From Cristatella mucedo (taxonomy: Eukaryota; Bryozoa; Phylactolaemata; Cristatellidae), in the NCBI GenBank assembly GCA_009760855.2, contig WPIO01000039.1, positions 845,001-909,000 on the forward strand: a stretch of 64,000 bases of DNA, written 5' to 3'. Position numbers and translations under genes: made by a program. Below are positions 51,710-62,395 of this stretch, piece by piece (within the stretch, counting starts at the first letter, position 1; each line of letters begins with the position of its first letter). A model generated the notes under the pieces. The model searched no databases, had not been told where the DNA came from, and saw only the letters and a program-made list of their open reading frames with translations.

Positions 51710-54700
51710 CTACCATCCAACCGGTTTGCCCGCAGTTGTCGTTTTAGTGGTCGGTGCGACAGTGGGAGGTCCGCCATTAGGAGGTGTCGAGGAGCCGCCT
51801 GGAGGGTTGTTGATAGGTGGAGATCCCTTAGGTCCGGCGGGGCCAGTGGGCCCCGTCGGACCCTGAGCGCCCTGCGCTCCCGTCGAGCCAGCAGACCCGG
51901 ACGCGCCGACGCGTCCGGTAGCACCGGGTGTCCCGGCGACACCTTTTGATCCAGCAGGACCCGCCGGTCCGCTGGGCCCCTGAGGGCCGCGCGCTCCGGC
52001 AGCTCCGGCGTCGCCCTTCGAACCGGCCGACCCAGGGTTTCCTGTGGGACCGGCTGGACCTGCTGGACCGGCCGGACCAGCGCTTCCGGTTGAGCCCTGC
52101 TGACCGGCCGGGCCGTTTCGGCCTGGCGCACCGGACGAGCCGGGCACACCGGTCGAGCCGGGCTCGCCCGCGCTGCCTGCGACTCCGCCGGGACCCTTGG
52201 CGCCGGCGGGGCCAGCAGGTCCTGCCTGGCCAGTGACTCCGGTCGATCCTTGAGCGCCGGCGCTTCCCGGCAGGCCGTCGGAGCCCGCGAGACCTTTTTG
52301 TCCTTTGGCGCCCGACGGTCCTGCGGCACCTGGCTGACCGTAGGCTCCGGCGTCTCCTGTTGCGCCGTCGCTGCCAGCGCTTCCTGTCGCACCCGGGTAT
52401 CCAGGAGCTCCGGCGGCGCCGTGTGCGCCCGAAACTCCGGCGGGGCCTTTAGGTCCCGCGGGTCCGTCGGCTCCGCTCTGGCCGCTCGGTCCGTCGCTGC
52501 CGCTAGCGCCGGCATGTCCGGGCGCTCCTGCATCGCCGATGGCTCCCGCCGCTCCACTGTGACCCGTGGCGCCGGCCGCTCCGGCCGCGCCGCTTGGGCC
52601 TGCCGCGCCCTCTGCGCCGGCATCACCAACCGAGCCTCTGGGCCCGGCCGCTCCTGCGGGTCCTTGGGCACCGGTCGCTCCGGCCGATCCCGGCAAGCCC
52701 TGGGCTCCGGCGGCGCCGGGCGTTCCCGTCGCTCCCTGATCACCCTTCGACCCAGCCGTTCCGGTAGCGCCCTGGTAGCCGGTTGGACCCTTCGAGCCGG
52801 CCGCTCCCTGCTGTCCGCGGCTTCCGGCGGCGCCGGTGCTTCCGTCTGCTCCGGCGTCTCCTCGCTCGCCCTTGGGGCCGGCGGGACCCGTCTCGCCCGC
52901 GGCGCCAGCCGCGCCCGTCGGTCCTTCGCTGCCGGTGGCGCCCTGGGAGCCCGAGTCGCCGCGGTCTCCGTTTTCGCCCTTCGCACCCGGCGCTCCGGCG
53001 TCACCCTTTTGGCCGGCTGTGCCGGCCTGGCCGGCGGCGCCGCTCGCGCCGGCTGGACCGGCGTCTCCCGTCCTGCCGTCGTCGCCCACGGCGCCGTTGT
53101 CGCCCTTGGCGCCGCTCAAGCCCGTGGCGCCCGCGGCGCCAGCGATGCCGGTGAGGCCCTGCGCACCAGGCAGGCCGGAAGCGCCTGCCGAGCCGGTCGA
53201 GCCCTGCTCGCCCTGAGCGCCTGCAGCTCCTGCGTCTCCCTTTCGTCCGCTGGCGCCTGTCTGGCCGGCGGCGCCCTGGTCTCCGGCAATTCCCGTAGCG
53301 CCGGTCGCGCCCTCCGCTCCTCGCGAGCCAGCCTCGCCCGTCTGGCCTTTAGCGCCACGCACTCCGGTCGCGCCCTGCGCTCCGCCGCTTCCAGCGGCGC
53401 CGGTCGCGCCGCTCGATCCGACGTCTCCCTGGGCTCCCGTCAGTCCGCTGGCGCCTGACTGGCCAGTGGCGCCTGCAGACCCCTGGTGGCCGTTCGCGCC
53501 CGCGTCGCCATGCACGCCCTTGTCGCCCTTCGCTCCTACCGGACCGGTCGAACCAGCACGGCCTGTCTGGCCGGTCGAGCCCTGAGCACCCTGCACGCCA
53601 GTCGATCCTTGCTGTCCGGTCGCGCCGGCGGCGCCCGTGTTTCCGGCGTCGCCGTCGGCTCCTGTGGCGCCGGTGGCACCCTGGCTGCCGTCCAGACCCG
53701 ACGCTCCCGTTGCACCAGCCGGGCCTTTGACGCCCTTGGGTCCGTGCGATCCCTGGTCTCCGGTGGCGCCGTGGGCGCCTTTCAGACCGGCGGCACCCTG
53801 CGGTCCAGCCGGGCCTGCCGGGCCCTGGCCGCCTGGCTGTCCAGCGGCACCTTGCTGTCCTGGCTGGCCGGCCGCTCCCTTAGGTCCGCTGGGTCCCGCT
53901 GGACCGGCAGCTCCGTCCTGACCACTCGCGCCGTTCGATCCGGTCGGTCCGACGTGACCGTCCGCTCCCGGAGCTCCGGTCGAGCCTCGGGGACCCGTCG
54001 CGCCGCTTTCGCCTCGAGCTCCGGCGTTTCCGGATTGGCCGACCTGTCCGGCATCGCCCCTGGCGCCCTTGACGCCAGCTGCGCCCGCGTGACCGGTGGC
54101 GCCAGTCGGACCCGTCGGCCCGACGGCTCCGACGCGGCCCTTGGGACCGGCCTCACCCTGGGCTCCCGTCGCACCCTGCGCTCCTTGCAAGCCCGCCGAG
54201 CCGGCGGCTCCGGCAGCCCCTTGCTGACCTTGCGGCCCGCTGGGGCCGGTAGCTCCTGCGGCTCCCGAAGCTCCGGCGTCTCCCTTGGCTCCCTTGTCGC
54301 CGGCGAGGCCGGCCGCGCCCGTAGCTCCGGCGCTACCGGCGGCTCCGATAGGACCCGACTCGCCAGTGGCACCGGGCGTGCCGGTCGCTCCAGCCTGGCC
54401 CTTGGAGCCCTGCGGGCCGGCGGCGCCAGGAGTGCCGGTCGAACCGGACGCGCCCGTGCGGCCGGGCTGACCGCTGTCGCCGGAAGCTCCGCTGTTTCCA
54501 TCGCGACCGCTGGCGCCCTTGGCGCCGGCGTCACCCTTGTCTCCGTTGGCTCCGGCGGGTCCGTCGGCGCCAATGAAGCCAGTTGCACCGGCGGCCCCCT
54601 GAGCGCCAGACGCTCCAGTAGGACCAGCCTGCCCCTTCGGACCCTCTTGTCCGCTCTGTCCGGAAAGACCCTGGCTACCCTTCGGGCCAGCAACACCCGG

Positions 54701-55593
54701 CTGTCCTGTCGCGCCGCTCTGGCCGACTGGTCCGGCTGCACCCGTCTGGCCTGTCAACCCGGCGTCGCCGTCGTCGCCTTTCGCACCCCGGCTGCCGCTC
54801 AGGCCGGTGGCTCCGGCGGCGCCCTGCGCTCCGGCGGCTCCGCTGGCGCCGGTGGCGCCGGCATTTCCGGTCAGTCCGGTCGAGCCCGTACTTCCCGGAG
54901 CGCCGGCCGGCCCAGCAGGACCGGTGGCTCCGTCGGCTCCGTTCGGGCCGGCGTGGCCCGTCGATCCCGAGCTGCCCGACGGACCGGTGCTACCCGCGCC
55001 GCCAGCCGCTCCGGTCGCACCGGTAGCGCCGCTGCCGCCGGCCGAGCCGGTCTGTCCGCTGGCTCCCGTGGCGCCGGTGGCGCCCGGCGAGCCGCTGTCG
55101 CCTCCAGCTCCGGCCGGGCCCGTCAAGCCCGTCGCTCCGATCGGTCCGGTCGCGCCCGGCACGCCGCTAGCACCGAGCGGACCCTGCGGTCCTGTCGGTC
55201 CGCTCGGACCGCCGTAGCCCGTCTGGCCGGGGCTACCGGTGGCTCCAGCGTCGCCGGTTCGTCCAGTCGCTCCGGCGAGGCCGGTCTGACCTGTGGCGCC
55301 TGTCGATCCAGCGGGTCCTGCGGGGCCGGTGGAGCCGGCGGGTCCGCTCGGGCCGGCCGCGCCCGCGGCGCCCGTGCTGCCGGTCGGACCGGCGACTCCG
55401 GTCGCTCCGCTAGGACCGTTCGCACCGCTGTCGCCCTTCGCGCCGGCTACGCCGGGAGCGCCGAGCTGTCCTTTCGTTCCCTTAGGGCCCGGCGGTCCTC
55501 TCGGGCCGGCCGGGCCGGGCGTACCCCAGCATTGGCAAGGCGGTGGCGCCCATGCTGCCATTGTAGGCACGACGTCCCTCTTCGCTCGGCTTC
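51710..55593 (-). CDS. Collagen gene 2, exon 2: furin site, CxC, 412 unbroken Gly-X-Y triplets, GW tail
   Basis: This is the paralogue of the gene 1 helix exon. The acceptor CTTTCAG precedes 55593. Joined in phase 1 to exon 1 it reads G-S-R-A-K-R, a furin-type site at residues 79-82 of a deduced 1370-residue chain. A Trp/Pro-rich linker carries a CQC pair (96-98). The helix at 100-1335 is 1236 residues, or 412 triplets, with no interruption that I can find. At the usual 0.286 nm rise per residue that is about 350 nm. Y positions are dominated by Ala, Thr, Ser, Gln and Lys, with few Pro. The 35-residue tail is rich in Pro, Thr and Asn and ends in VGW. No Cys follows the CxC and there is no COLFI or NC1 domain. 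A secreted structural role is inferred. The near-identical triplet count suggests that the two chains could form heterotrimers or pack in register. Confidence 0.92.
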
Positions 55594-55745
55594 CTGAAAG
55601 CGAGCGTTCCGCGAAAGGCGTCAGGAAAAGCGGCGCACTTGTTTGTAGATCCTCACGTGCAGCTAAATGTCAGCTGTAGGTCTGCGGACCCTTTAAGTTA
55701 CCCTACGCAAACGCCAGAGCGAGCGAGCGAGCGAGCGAGCGAGCG

Positions 55746-55785
<40 letters not shown>

Positions 55786-55927
55786 AAAGAGAGACTGGCA
55801 GCGGCACACGACCGGAAGACGGTACGGGTCGCTCGATTAGGAGTCTTTCCCAGTACGTGCAAACGCGCCGCGACGGATCCAGACTAGCGGGCGCGTGGGG
55901 GCGGCGGCGGCGGCGGGGGTGGCTCAC
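55594..55927 (-). other. Collagen gene 2 intron (phase 1, 334 bases)
   Basis: The donor is GTGAGC and the acceptor CTTTCAG. The intron contains a (GAGC)n/(GA)n microsatellite at about 55715-55782. Its position relative to the anchor and furin-site codons, and its phase, are the same as in gene 1, so the intron predates the duplication. Confidence 0.82.
55715..55782. repeat. (GAGC)n/(GA)n microsatellite in collagen gene 2 intron
   Basis: About nine GAGC units pass into about 16 GA units. Confidence 0.92.
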
Positions 55928-56156
55928 CGGTGCTTTGGGTGTTGTCGTCGAGCGAGGCGAGCGTTCTTGACAGTTCTTCGATCAGGTCTTTCTGCGTGGT
56001 GATGGCCTGCTGCTGCCAGTTGTTCTCACCGTGCTGCACGATGGCCTCGTAGACGAGGACGGAGCCGACAATGGCAACCGCGGTGGTGAGCACCCACGAG
56101 CCGGCTCTGGCCAGTCGCTGCGCCGCGACGCCGCTTCCCCTGCTTTGCTTCTCCAT
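55928..56156 (-). CDS. Collagen gene 2, exon 1: cytoplasmic N-terminus, membrane anchor, stalk
   Basis: This exon encodes residues 1-76 plus one base. The ATG at 56156 has A at -3 and G at +4. Residues 1-18 are basic (several Arg, Lys). Residues 19-40 are hydrophobic and end in SVLVYEAI, almost the same as SVLIYEAV in gene 1. Residues 41-76 are a polar stalk with Gln, Glu and Asp and a Leu/Ile spacing that could form a short coiled coil. The donor CCG|GTGAGC is close to consensus and leaves one base, which joins GA from exon 2 to make Gly77. Reading through the donor instead gives a run of prolines and a stop. A positive-inside type II membrane topology is inferred from charge distribution. 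Confidence 0.85.
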
Positions 56157-56289
56157 TCTGGCGGTCGGTCCGCGTCAGCGGCGGCGGCGGACGGTACGGT
56201 CGGGTGGCCGGCGGAGCTGCTGCTGCTGCTGCTGCGACAACTGCTCGTCCGCCCTCGGCGTCGCTGCTGATGAAGGAGGCGAGCGGCGG

Positions 56290-56297
56290 CTTTTATT
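56290..56297 (-). promoter_or_regulatory. TATA-like box of collagen gene 2
   Basis: AATAAAAG on the minus strand, embedded in very GC-rich sequence, lies about 135 bases above the ATG. Initiation would be near 56262 with a leader of about 105 bases. It is the only AT-rich hexamer in this stretch. Confidence 0.5.
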
Positions 56298-58040
56298 CGT
56301 GCGTCCATCCGTCCGTGCGCCCGCCCCCTGCTCCCGTCCGCACCCCGTTGTTCGAGCTTCCGCCGCCGCCGATTCGGCGCGGGTCCCGGCCGGCGGCGGC
56401 GCCCGCGCGCACGCCTCGCCGCTGCGCGGCCGGCTGCGGCGCGTCACCCGTTGGTCGCAGCCGCCTAGGCAACGGTGCGGTAATCGGCGGATTAGCTGGC
56501 CGCCGTCGGTCGCTGCGGTCCTCTCCCGTCGGTCGCGCGGAGCGGGAGATCGGCGCCGCTCTATCGCAGTAAGCTAGATTAGCTCGCTGACGTCGTCGAC
56601 TCGGAAAGAAGCGCCGCGCAAGCGAGCGCGAGCGAGCTCGCTGCAGCGAAGCGGCGGCCGGCAATTGCTGCCGAATGGGACGGCGGAAGCGACGCTGAAG
56701 CGACGCCTGCGGGCGCCTTCAGCTGGTCGTCGCTGGGCGCGGCTAGTGGACGGCGCAGTACTCAAGGACTACGCTGCAATCGAGCGGCTGGCGAGATTGC
56801 GGCCGATTGACTTCGGAGAGAGAGAGAGAGCCGTTGAGCGATATGGCTTCGCTCATTTTCGATCCGACCCAACCGTCTGTAGACGCTATCGAGCAGGGTT
56901 ACCATTAATGTTGGTTTGCTTTTTGTGCTTCTCACGAGCTGAGCTGGCAAAAGTGGGCCTGCATCGCCAAACGGCTTGACGGCCGGCTCATGTAGAGCTG
57001 TACGCTCCTAGTGTTTTTGCGCTGGCGCCAAGTTTAGCAGCTTCAAAGGCCAAAGAGCATTGCCCCTGCTTCAAGAGTTGAAATTGCGGCGCGGGCGCGC
57101 GCGCTAAGCGCGAGCTCTTCGCCACTGAACAAAGAGCCGCTCGGCACTTACGTGGGCGCTTTAGCTAATTCTAATTGTTCAGGAGTCACTACCCGCGCTA
57201 GAAGAATTGGAGATCTGTCACAACCAACCTCCCTTACGGATTCGGAAGCAGTTTGAAGCTGTGTCGTGCGGTAGAAGGTAGCTGCAAGGACGATGAGGAA
57301 AGCCTCGTAGAACGCTGTGCGCCCGCTAGGATGCGCTCGTCGGTGGAAAGTAGAAGGACGCACCTACTCGCACCAGCATTGCGCGTCTGCCAGGCTTTTC
57401 CGCGCGCGAGCGGTGCACGACATTGACTAGAGCTCGCCTCTGTCTGTGCAATAAGCTTCTTTCTTCCGCCGTCTCCAAGCATCCGGTAGCCTACCAACCG
57501 ACCGTCCGAATGCCTTTTAGAAGCGGTTGCTGGCGGTTGAATTCACATGCGATGTGCTTATTCAATTCATCTCGCATGGAGATTCATTTCACTTGGAGCA
57601 AGGACGCTCTGCATCGATTTAGCTTAGCAGCCTGGTGCTCGTGTTGATTGTTTACTGGTGCATGCTTACCTTGGGACGAAACAAAAGTGTGAATTAATAC
57701 ACGGAGCATCTTTTCTTGGCAATTGTTCCAAGATTTGAGCGCGATGGTGTGCAAGCGAGTGACAGCTGAAGTATCTGCTGCGCTTGTGCGTGAGAGCTGT
57801 CGCTTATGGCTAATAACCGGAAGTCAGAGTGTCTGCCTATCTACATTTTCAGGAAGCCACTGTCAGCTGGTCTACTGGCCATGCCAGTCCGCTCAGTCAC
57901 CCTGCAGAGTAGCAAAGAGGGGCAGCTGCGCTCTAGCTGCATACTTCGCTGGCAAAGGCTGGCACCCGTCAGCGTCCGGCTGTTCCGATCCTATGCATGC
58001 TATTTTACATGTTCCACTCTCGCCAGATGTCTACTTCGCC
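56298..58040. other. GC-rich region upstream of collagen gene 2
   Basis: The first ~800 bases are extremely CpG-rich and hold a short GA run near 56817-56831. From about 57100 the composition falls. Frames on both strands have no recognisable domain and no convincing splice structure. It is probably the regulatory region of gene 2. Confidence 0.4.
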
Positions 58041-58190
58041 GAGCTGGCTTGGCACAGTGATTAAGGTGCTCGCTCCGACCAAGGTCAGGCAGAGGTCATG
58101 GGCTCGAGCCCCGTGGCATACGTGAACCACCTGAATAGAGATTCAGTTCTCTTAGTGGGTATACAAATGAATTATTTATAAACTACTACT
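58041..58190 (+). mobile_element. SINE-1
   Basis: GAGCTGGCTTGGCACAGTGA starts the tRNA-like head; the B box is GGGCTCGAGCCCC. The tail has mutations in both hairpin arms, followed by AAATGAATTATTTAT and (CTA)n. Confidence 0.78.
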
Positions 58191-58206
58191 ACTACTGTTA
58201 ATACTA

Positions 58207-58208
58207 AT

Positions 58209-58271
<63 letters not shown>

Positions 58272-58320
58272 AATATAAATAAATATATATATATATATAT
58301 ATATGTATGTATATACATAT
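58207..58320. repeat. (AC)n/(AT)n compound microsatellite
   Basis: An AC run with one GAC interruption is followed by ATAT/ATAAAT. It adjoins the 3' end of a SINE-1 copy. Confidence 0.93.
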
Positions 58321-59480
58321 ACTATCACTGCCATTCTTTTGGCGCTAATAAAAGATAGCCAGAGAGCAGACCTTGGTCGGCAAGACAAAAGAAGCGCATA
58401 CTATAATAAGTAGGTTTATTGTCGCATCTTCAGTGGCGTGTTAGTGCAGCTCATTCAATTCAACGTATCGTATTAAGTAACTGGAAGTAGAAGTGCATCG
58501 GTTCCACGAGAGGTGCTCACTCCAATGTAAATGTACGAATAGACTAATGAGCCGGCGAACACCTCCCCCCCCTGCGCTCAAGCGTGATCGCTCGGCTGCA
58601 GACCGGCAGCCCTTCGAGCTTGTCGCCCCTGTTGAGCGTGGCCCTCGTGGCTGAGACACGCCTCGCTTTCCTCATCCTAGGCGGCGTCTCACCTCTCACT
58701 CCTAGAATTCAGTGCCTTCACTCTTTAAGTGTTGAAGTCCGTCCGCGCTGACCTGCATTGAGAGAGAATGTCCAGGACTTGCCGGATGTGGGCACGACAG
58801 GTGTCGGCATGCATGCAGGCTAATCGAATAGTCGCCGCAGGCGTCGCTCGGGACCAACGGAACGCTAACCCAACGAAATTTCTACAACAGTGGTCATGAG
58901 GGAGCTGTGTATGCAGCATGCGCGCCGGCTGCGGCCGATGCAAGCGCCGGACAATATCGCCTCGCGCCTCGTGGAGGCAAGATATCCTATTCCAATTTCG
59001 CCGAGGCGGCACTACTTCTCGCGTCAGGCCGGGTCGCCGTCAATTAATTTTGGCGGCCCGTCGCGCCGGATGTCGACGACATTGGGCTTCCGTTCGGTCG
59101 ACCGACGGAGGCTGATGCAGCTGGCTCGTGGCAGTCTATAATGCACGAAGACGTGCCGACCGCGGCCGCTTGGCAGCGTCGGGATTTCTCGTCGGGCGTG
59201 GACGCGCCACGCTGGACGTCGCGCCCCCTGGGCATCGTAACGACCCGTCGCGCGCCCGAGCCCACAGGGCAGATCGCAACGTTCAAGTCGCGCCTCAAAA
59301 TGCGAAGGCGGCCGAACTAAGTTGCACGCTCTCCAGGTTTCGCGCGCGCGAAAGGAGCGGCTCACGATGAGCCTCACGTACAATCACGCCCAATCGCTTA
59401 CTCACGGCTGGATGCTGTCACCCAGCCTGAATCGCGGCGAGTGTGTACGGCAGACTTAGCAGGCGGCCGAGGAGGAGGCA
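58321..59480. other. GC-rich unexplained DNA
   Basis: 58780-59400 is CpG-rich with overlapping open frames on both strands (for example 58890-59141 plus, 59024-59383 minus). An acceptor-like CTACAACAG precedes 58890. No domain is recognised, so a host exon cannot be excluded or supported. Confidence 0.35.
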
Positions 59481-59555
59481 GCCGAGCCGCAGCCGCAGCC
59501 GCAGCCGCTGCTGCGGCTGCGGCGGCGGCGGCAGCTGCGGCGGCGGCGGCGGTGT
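59481..59555. repeat. (GCC/GGC)n trinucleotide run
   Basis: Imperfect CAGCCG/CGGCGG units. In one minus-strand frame they read as polyalanine, but nothing else there supports a gene. Confidence 0.8.
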
Positions 59556-59984
59556 AGGGAAAGGTTAAGGCCGTCGGCCAAGGCCTCTCGTCGGTCTCTT
59601 TATCCGCTACGCGGGAGCGATCGGCCTCAGGTCGTTTCACTCCTCGTGTTCTGCGGTGCTGTTCTTTCATTCCCTATTATAGTAGTTCTTTTACTGCAGC
59701 CCGGTTTGCATATTTTGCAAGAAATGAACTGGTGATTGGCCATTGCGTTTGTCTTTGTATCGAGAAGTCGCTCGCATCGAGCTGATGCGTTTTGATAGGT
59801 GTGCAGGCAGTCATTGGAACTCGAGCAAGGAAGTACACACCGAAAAAATGCGTCGCTAAGGATAGGGAAAGTATTAAAAGCTCACTTCTACATACATCGA
59901 TGCAAAATTTACCGCTGCTGTACGATATCGTCCCTAACTTCAACGAATTCTGCGCATCTTGCAAAATGTGCATCGCATTCAGTC

Positions 59985-60522
59985 TGCTTTAGGTGACCTC
60001 CTCCAGATCTAGAATGATAAGTGAATCGCTAAACCTTAAAACGCTCAACATTGATGTCGTCCTCACGAAAAAGTTTTCGTCGCCAAGCTGCTCAATACCC
60101 CTGACCGACCTGTCATCATTGGTAGAATGCTACAGCACGACACTGGCAGACATTATGAAAGAGTTTGCACTTCTGATTAAGCACATTGTATCTCTCCCCA
60201 TGATAATCTGTGGTTTACTTCAGAAATTAAACTAGCTAGGTCTATCAAGCACAAGCTTGAGAAATTATATAAAAAATAAGGATAAACTATCTATCGGCTG
60301 GCTTACTAAGACAACTGTATATCGAACCAAACTATCAAAGCAAAGCCCAAATCAAGCTTTTTAGAAAAATTCTGTTGAATTACATATGCATAAACCAAAA
60401 AATGCGACGTCTAACATCAACCATCTTCTCAACCTCTCCCAGGGGAGCTCCTTAGCGTGCTTGCGGTGATCTTGCTTATGACTTCTCTAGTATATTTGCC
60501 AGCAAAAGAAACGCAACGTAAT
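59985..60522 (+). mobile_element. LINE-A endonuclease-RT linker fragment
   Basis: PLTDLSSLVECYSTTLADIM, then KLEKLYKK and a Lys-rich stretch, match the linker between endonuclease and RT in the copy at 43640. It is cut by the LINE-B insertion and continues beyond it. Confidence 0.65.
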
Positions 60523-61197
60523 GTCATGTATCTCCGTCTGTAACTCCACTAAGTCATAAAGACCATGTGGGTGCTACACAGGAGAGTTTTGTATAGCGCA
60601 CTCACAGCCTAAGCGGCTTTCCGTACGCATTCAGTAGCCAACAGACTTCATCGCAAGCAAAAAAGAGAAAGTGGGGAGCATAGCAGAGTCAGGAGAGCAG
60701 TTGAGGTAGTGAATAGCATGGAAGTAGCAGCTCAGGACCGCTGAAAAGGATGAGCCATAGTCGGCAGCAGGAGAGTAGTTGTCGTTGCGTAAGAATTGTG
60801 GAAGCGAGTGTCGCAGTCTAGGAGCTGCAGAGCTAAAGCTTCTGTCGCCAATGGTCTTTAAGCGGAGGAATGGAACAGCTAATTTGTTGTCCACACAAGA
60901 CCTGAGGGCGCGAAGAGGCTGAAACTGGTGCAGCGGTTCAGCTGGGTACGAAGGAGATAACCCGTGGCGGGCCTTGTGGGTCAGCGTCAGAGAGTCTTTC
61001 GCTAAGGTAACAACAGTCTCACTAGAAACTTGTCTTTCAATAAAATCCACATAGCACTCCTCACCCTCTTTTGCGAGCAGCATTTTAATGTCTATACTCA
61101 AAGAGGCCACGAGTGACGTCATCCTAAAATTTATCTCCCTGTGAAATAAGCCTATCAGCCGTCCAGACCCTTTTTCCAATGTCATACTGTTATACAT
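60523..61197 (-). mobile_element. LINE family B fragment inserted in LINE-A
   Basis: A 188-residue minus-strand open frame starts at 61197 and includes DRSFSSAAPRLRHSLPQFLR, typical of the segment after the RT core in CR1/L2 elements, and then the family B 3' region. It is the longest intact frame of this family in the window. LINE-A fragments in plus orientation flank it on both sides, so it is a later insertion. Confidence 0.78.
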
Positions 61198-61239
61198 TTA
61201 TCTGCTGCTGCCAAGTAAAAAGAACATTATAAGTATTCC

Positions 61240-61745
61240 CTTAGCGTCAGGTCTTTTCTCTGCACCATTTAAGAAAGTTTGTTATGCCACTAATAGGAAA
61301 AACGACACTAAACGGAGAGAGCTTAAGCAACTTCCGCCCAGTCTCACTGGAGGAGGCCAGTCCTAGCTACGACACTGGAACGAGTAGTGGCAGACCAAAC
61401 GACCCCTTAAAGTGAAACTTCAAATATAGCAAGTAAGCCCCTTTCTGGTTTTGGAGCTAATATTTTAACAGAGGCGGCATTGCTCGGGGTGCGTAAAGAA
61501 CTCACAAATGTAAACTTAGATAAACTGTCTCGGCTTGTATTGCATGAACTTTCGGCAGCACTTGATACCGTTAATCACTAAATCCTTCTCGAATGACTTT
61601 CATCTTGCCTCGGTATATTTGCCCTGTATTGCACTGGTTTAGATCCTATTAAAGTAGAAGAATCCAGAGTACCGACGTAAACGGGCAAAGATCATCCGGT
61701 GAGCGACTTAATTACGTGTCAGTCTTCGCAGATGGCTCACTGTGA
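61240..61745 (+). mobile_element. LINE-A RT N-terminal fragment beyond the LINE-B insertion
   Basis: Frames give SNFRPVSLEEA (the NFRPVS box), SGFGANILTEAALLGVRKEL, and VLHELSAALDTVNH (motif A, normally LLDLSAAFDTVDH). The order continues from the linker fragment at 59985-60522. Confidence 0.68.
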
Positions 61746-62226
61746 GCACCTGAAAGACGACATGAGGAAATCATTTAGTGCAATAAAAAGGTACAACTAT
61801 GGCGTAAAGGTGATTAGAGACTGAGTCATGTGCATAGTTCCTGATGGGCCTCCAACGCGGCTCACGAAGTTTTCTTCGGTTCGTCGTCAATGGAACGGCC
61901 GCGACACGGAGGCTCAATATCTCAAAAGGGACTGTCACAATGGACCAAATTCTTTGTAAGAAGAAACAATGTCAATCGGAAGCCGCTGGCAGACCCTTGA
62001 AAGGTTCTAAATACACATGAGATCATGAATTTAGCCATCTTCAAGAGCTTTCTTACAGCTCTAGGCTGTTGAGTCAGCAATTTTAAAGCACCTCAAACAT
62101 GAAATTTTGTAGGTTTTGGAGGCAGGTCTTAATGTTGCTTTTTTCGTCGGACCACTGATGAAGAAGATTCCAGAGGGTAAGGAACTCGTCGAAAAGCTAA
62201 TGTGAACCTATAAGCCTGCTTGGAAA

Positions 62227-62395
62227 AATACTAGCTGATTTAATAGCCTCTTTTTTGTAGTGACAGAAGAGCCTTTTCGACTATCTCCACCGCTTGCACC
62301 GGCAATACAGAATTGCCAACGGCAGGATGCGAACCCATGGCCTCGGAACCGAGGTCGTGAAAAGCAACCGCCTTACCTAGTGTGCCATCACGGCT
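62227..62395 (-). mobile_element. SINE-2, tRNA-like, copy 2
   Basis: On the minus strand it reads AGCCGTGATGGCACACTAGG (A box), then ATGGGTTCGCATCC (B box), and a body matching copy 1 to the AGCTAGTATT end. The two copies are clearly diverged but co-linear. Confidence 0.68.

Noticed and set aside
26480-55593. Bacterial or giant-virus origin for the collagen-like repeats (GAT-rich helix)
   Set aside because: Both genes have spliceosomal introns, a TATA box, AATAAA signals and a shared membrane-anchor exon, and lie among animal-type SINEs and LINEs.
52250-55597. Plus-strand frames of 402 and 703 residues opposite collagen gene 2
   Set aside because: Same shadow effect as for gene 1; the predicted proteins are periodic images of Gly-X-Y codons.
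59398-59670. Polyalanine protein on the minus strand
   Set aside because: The alanine run comes from a GCC/GGC repeat; the rest has no domain and no promoter or splice evidence.
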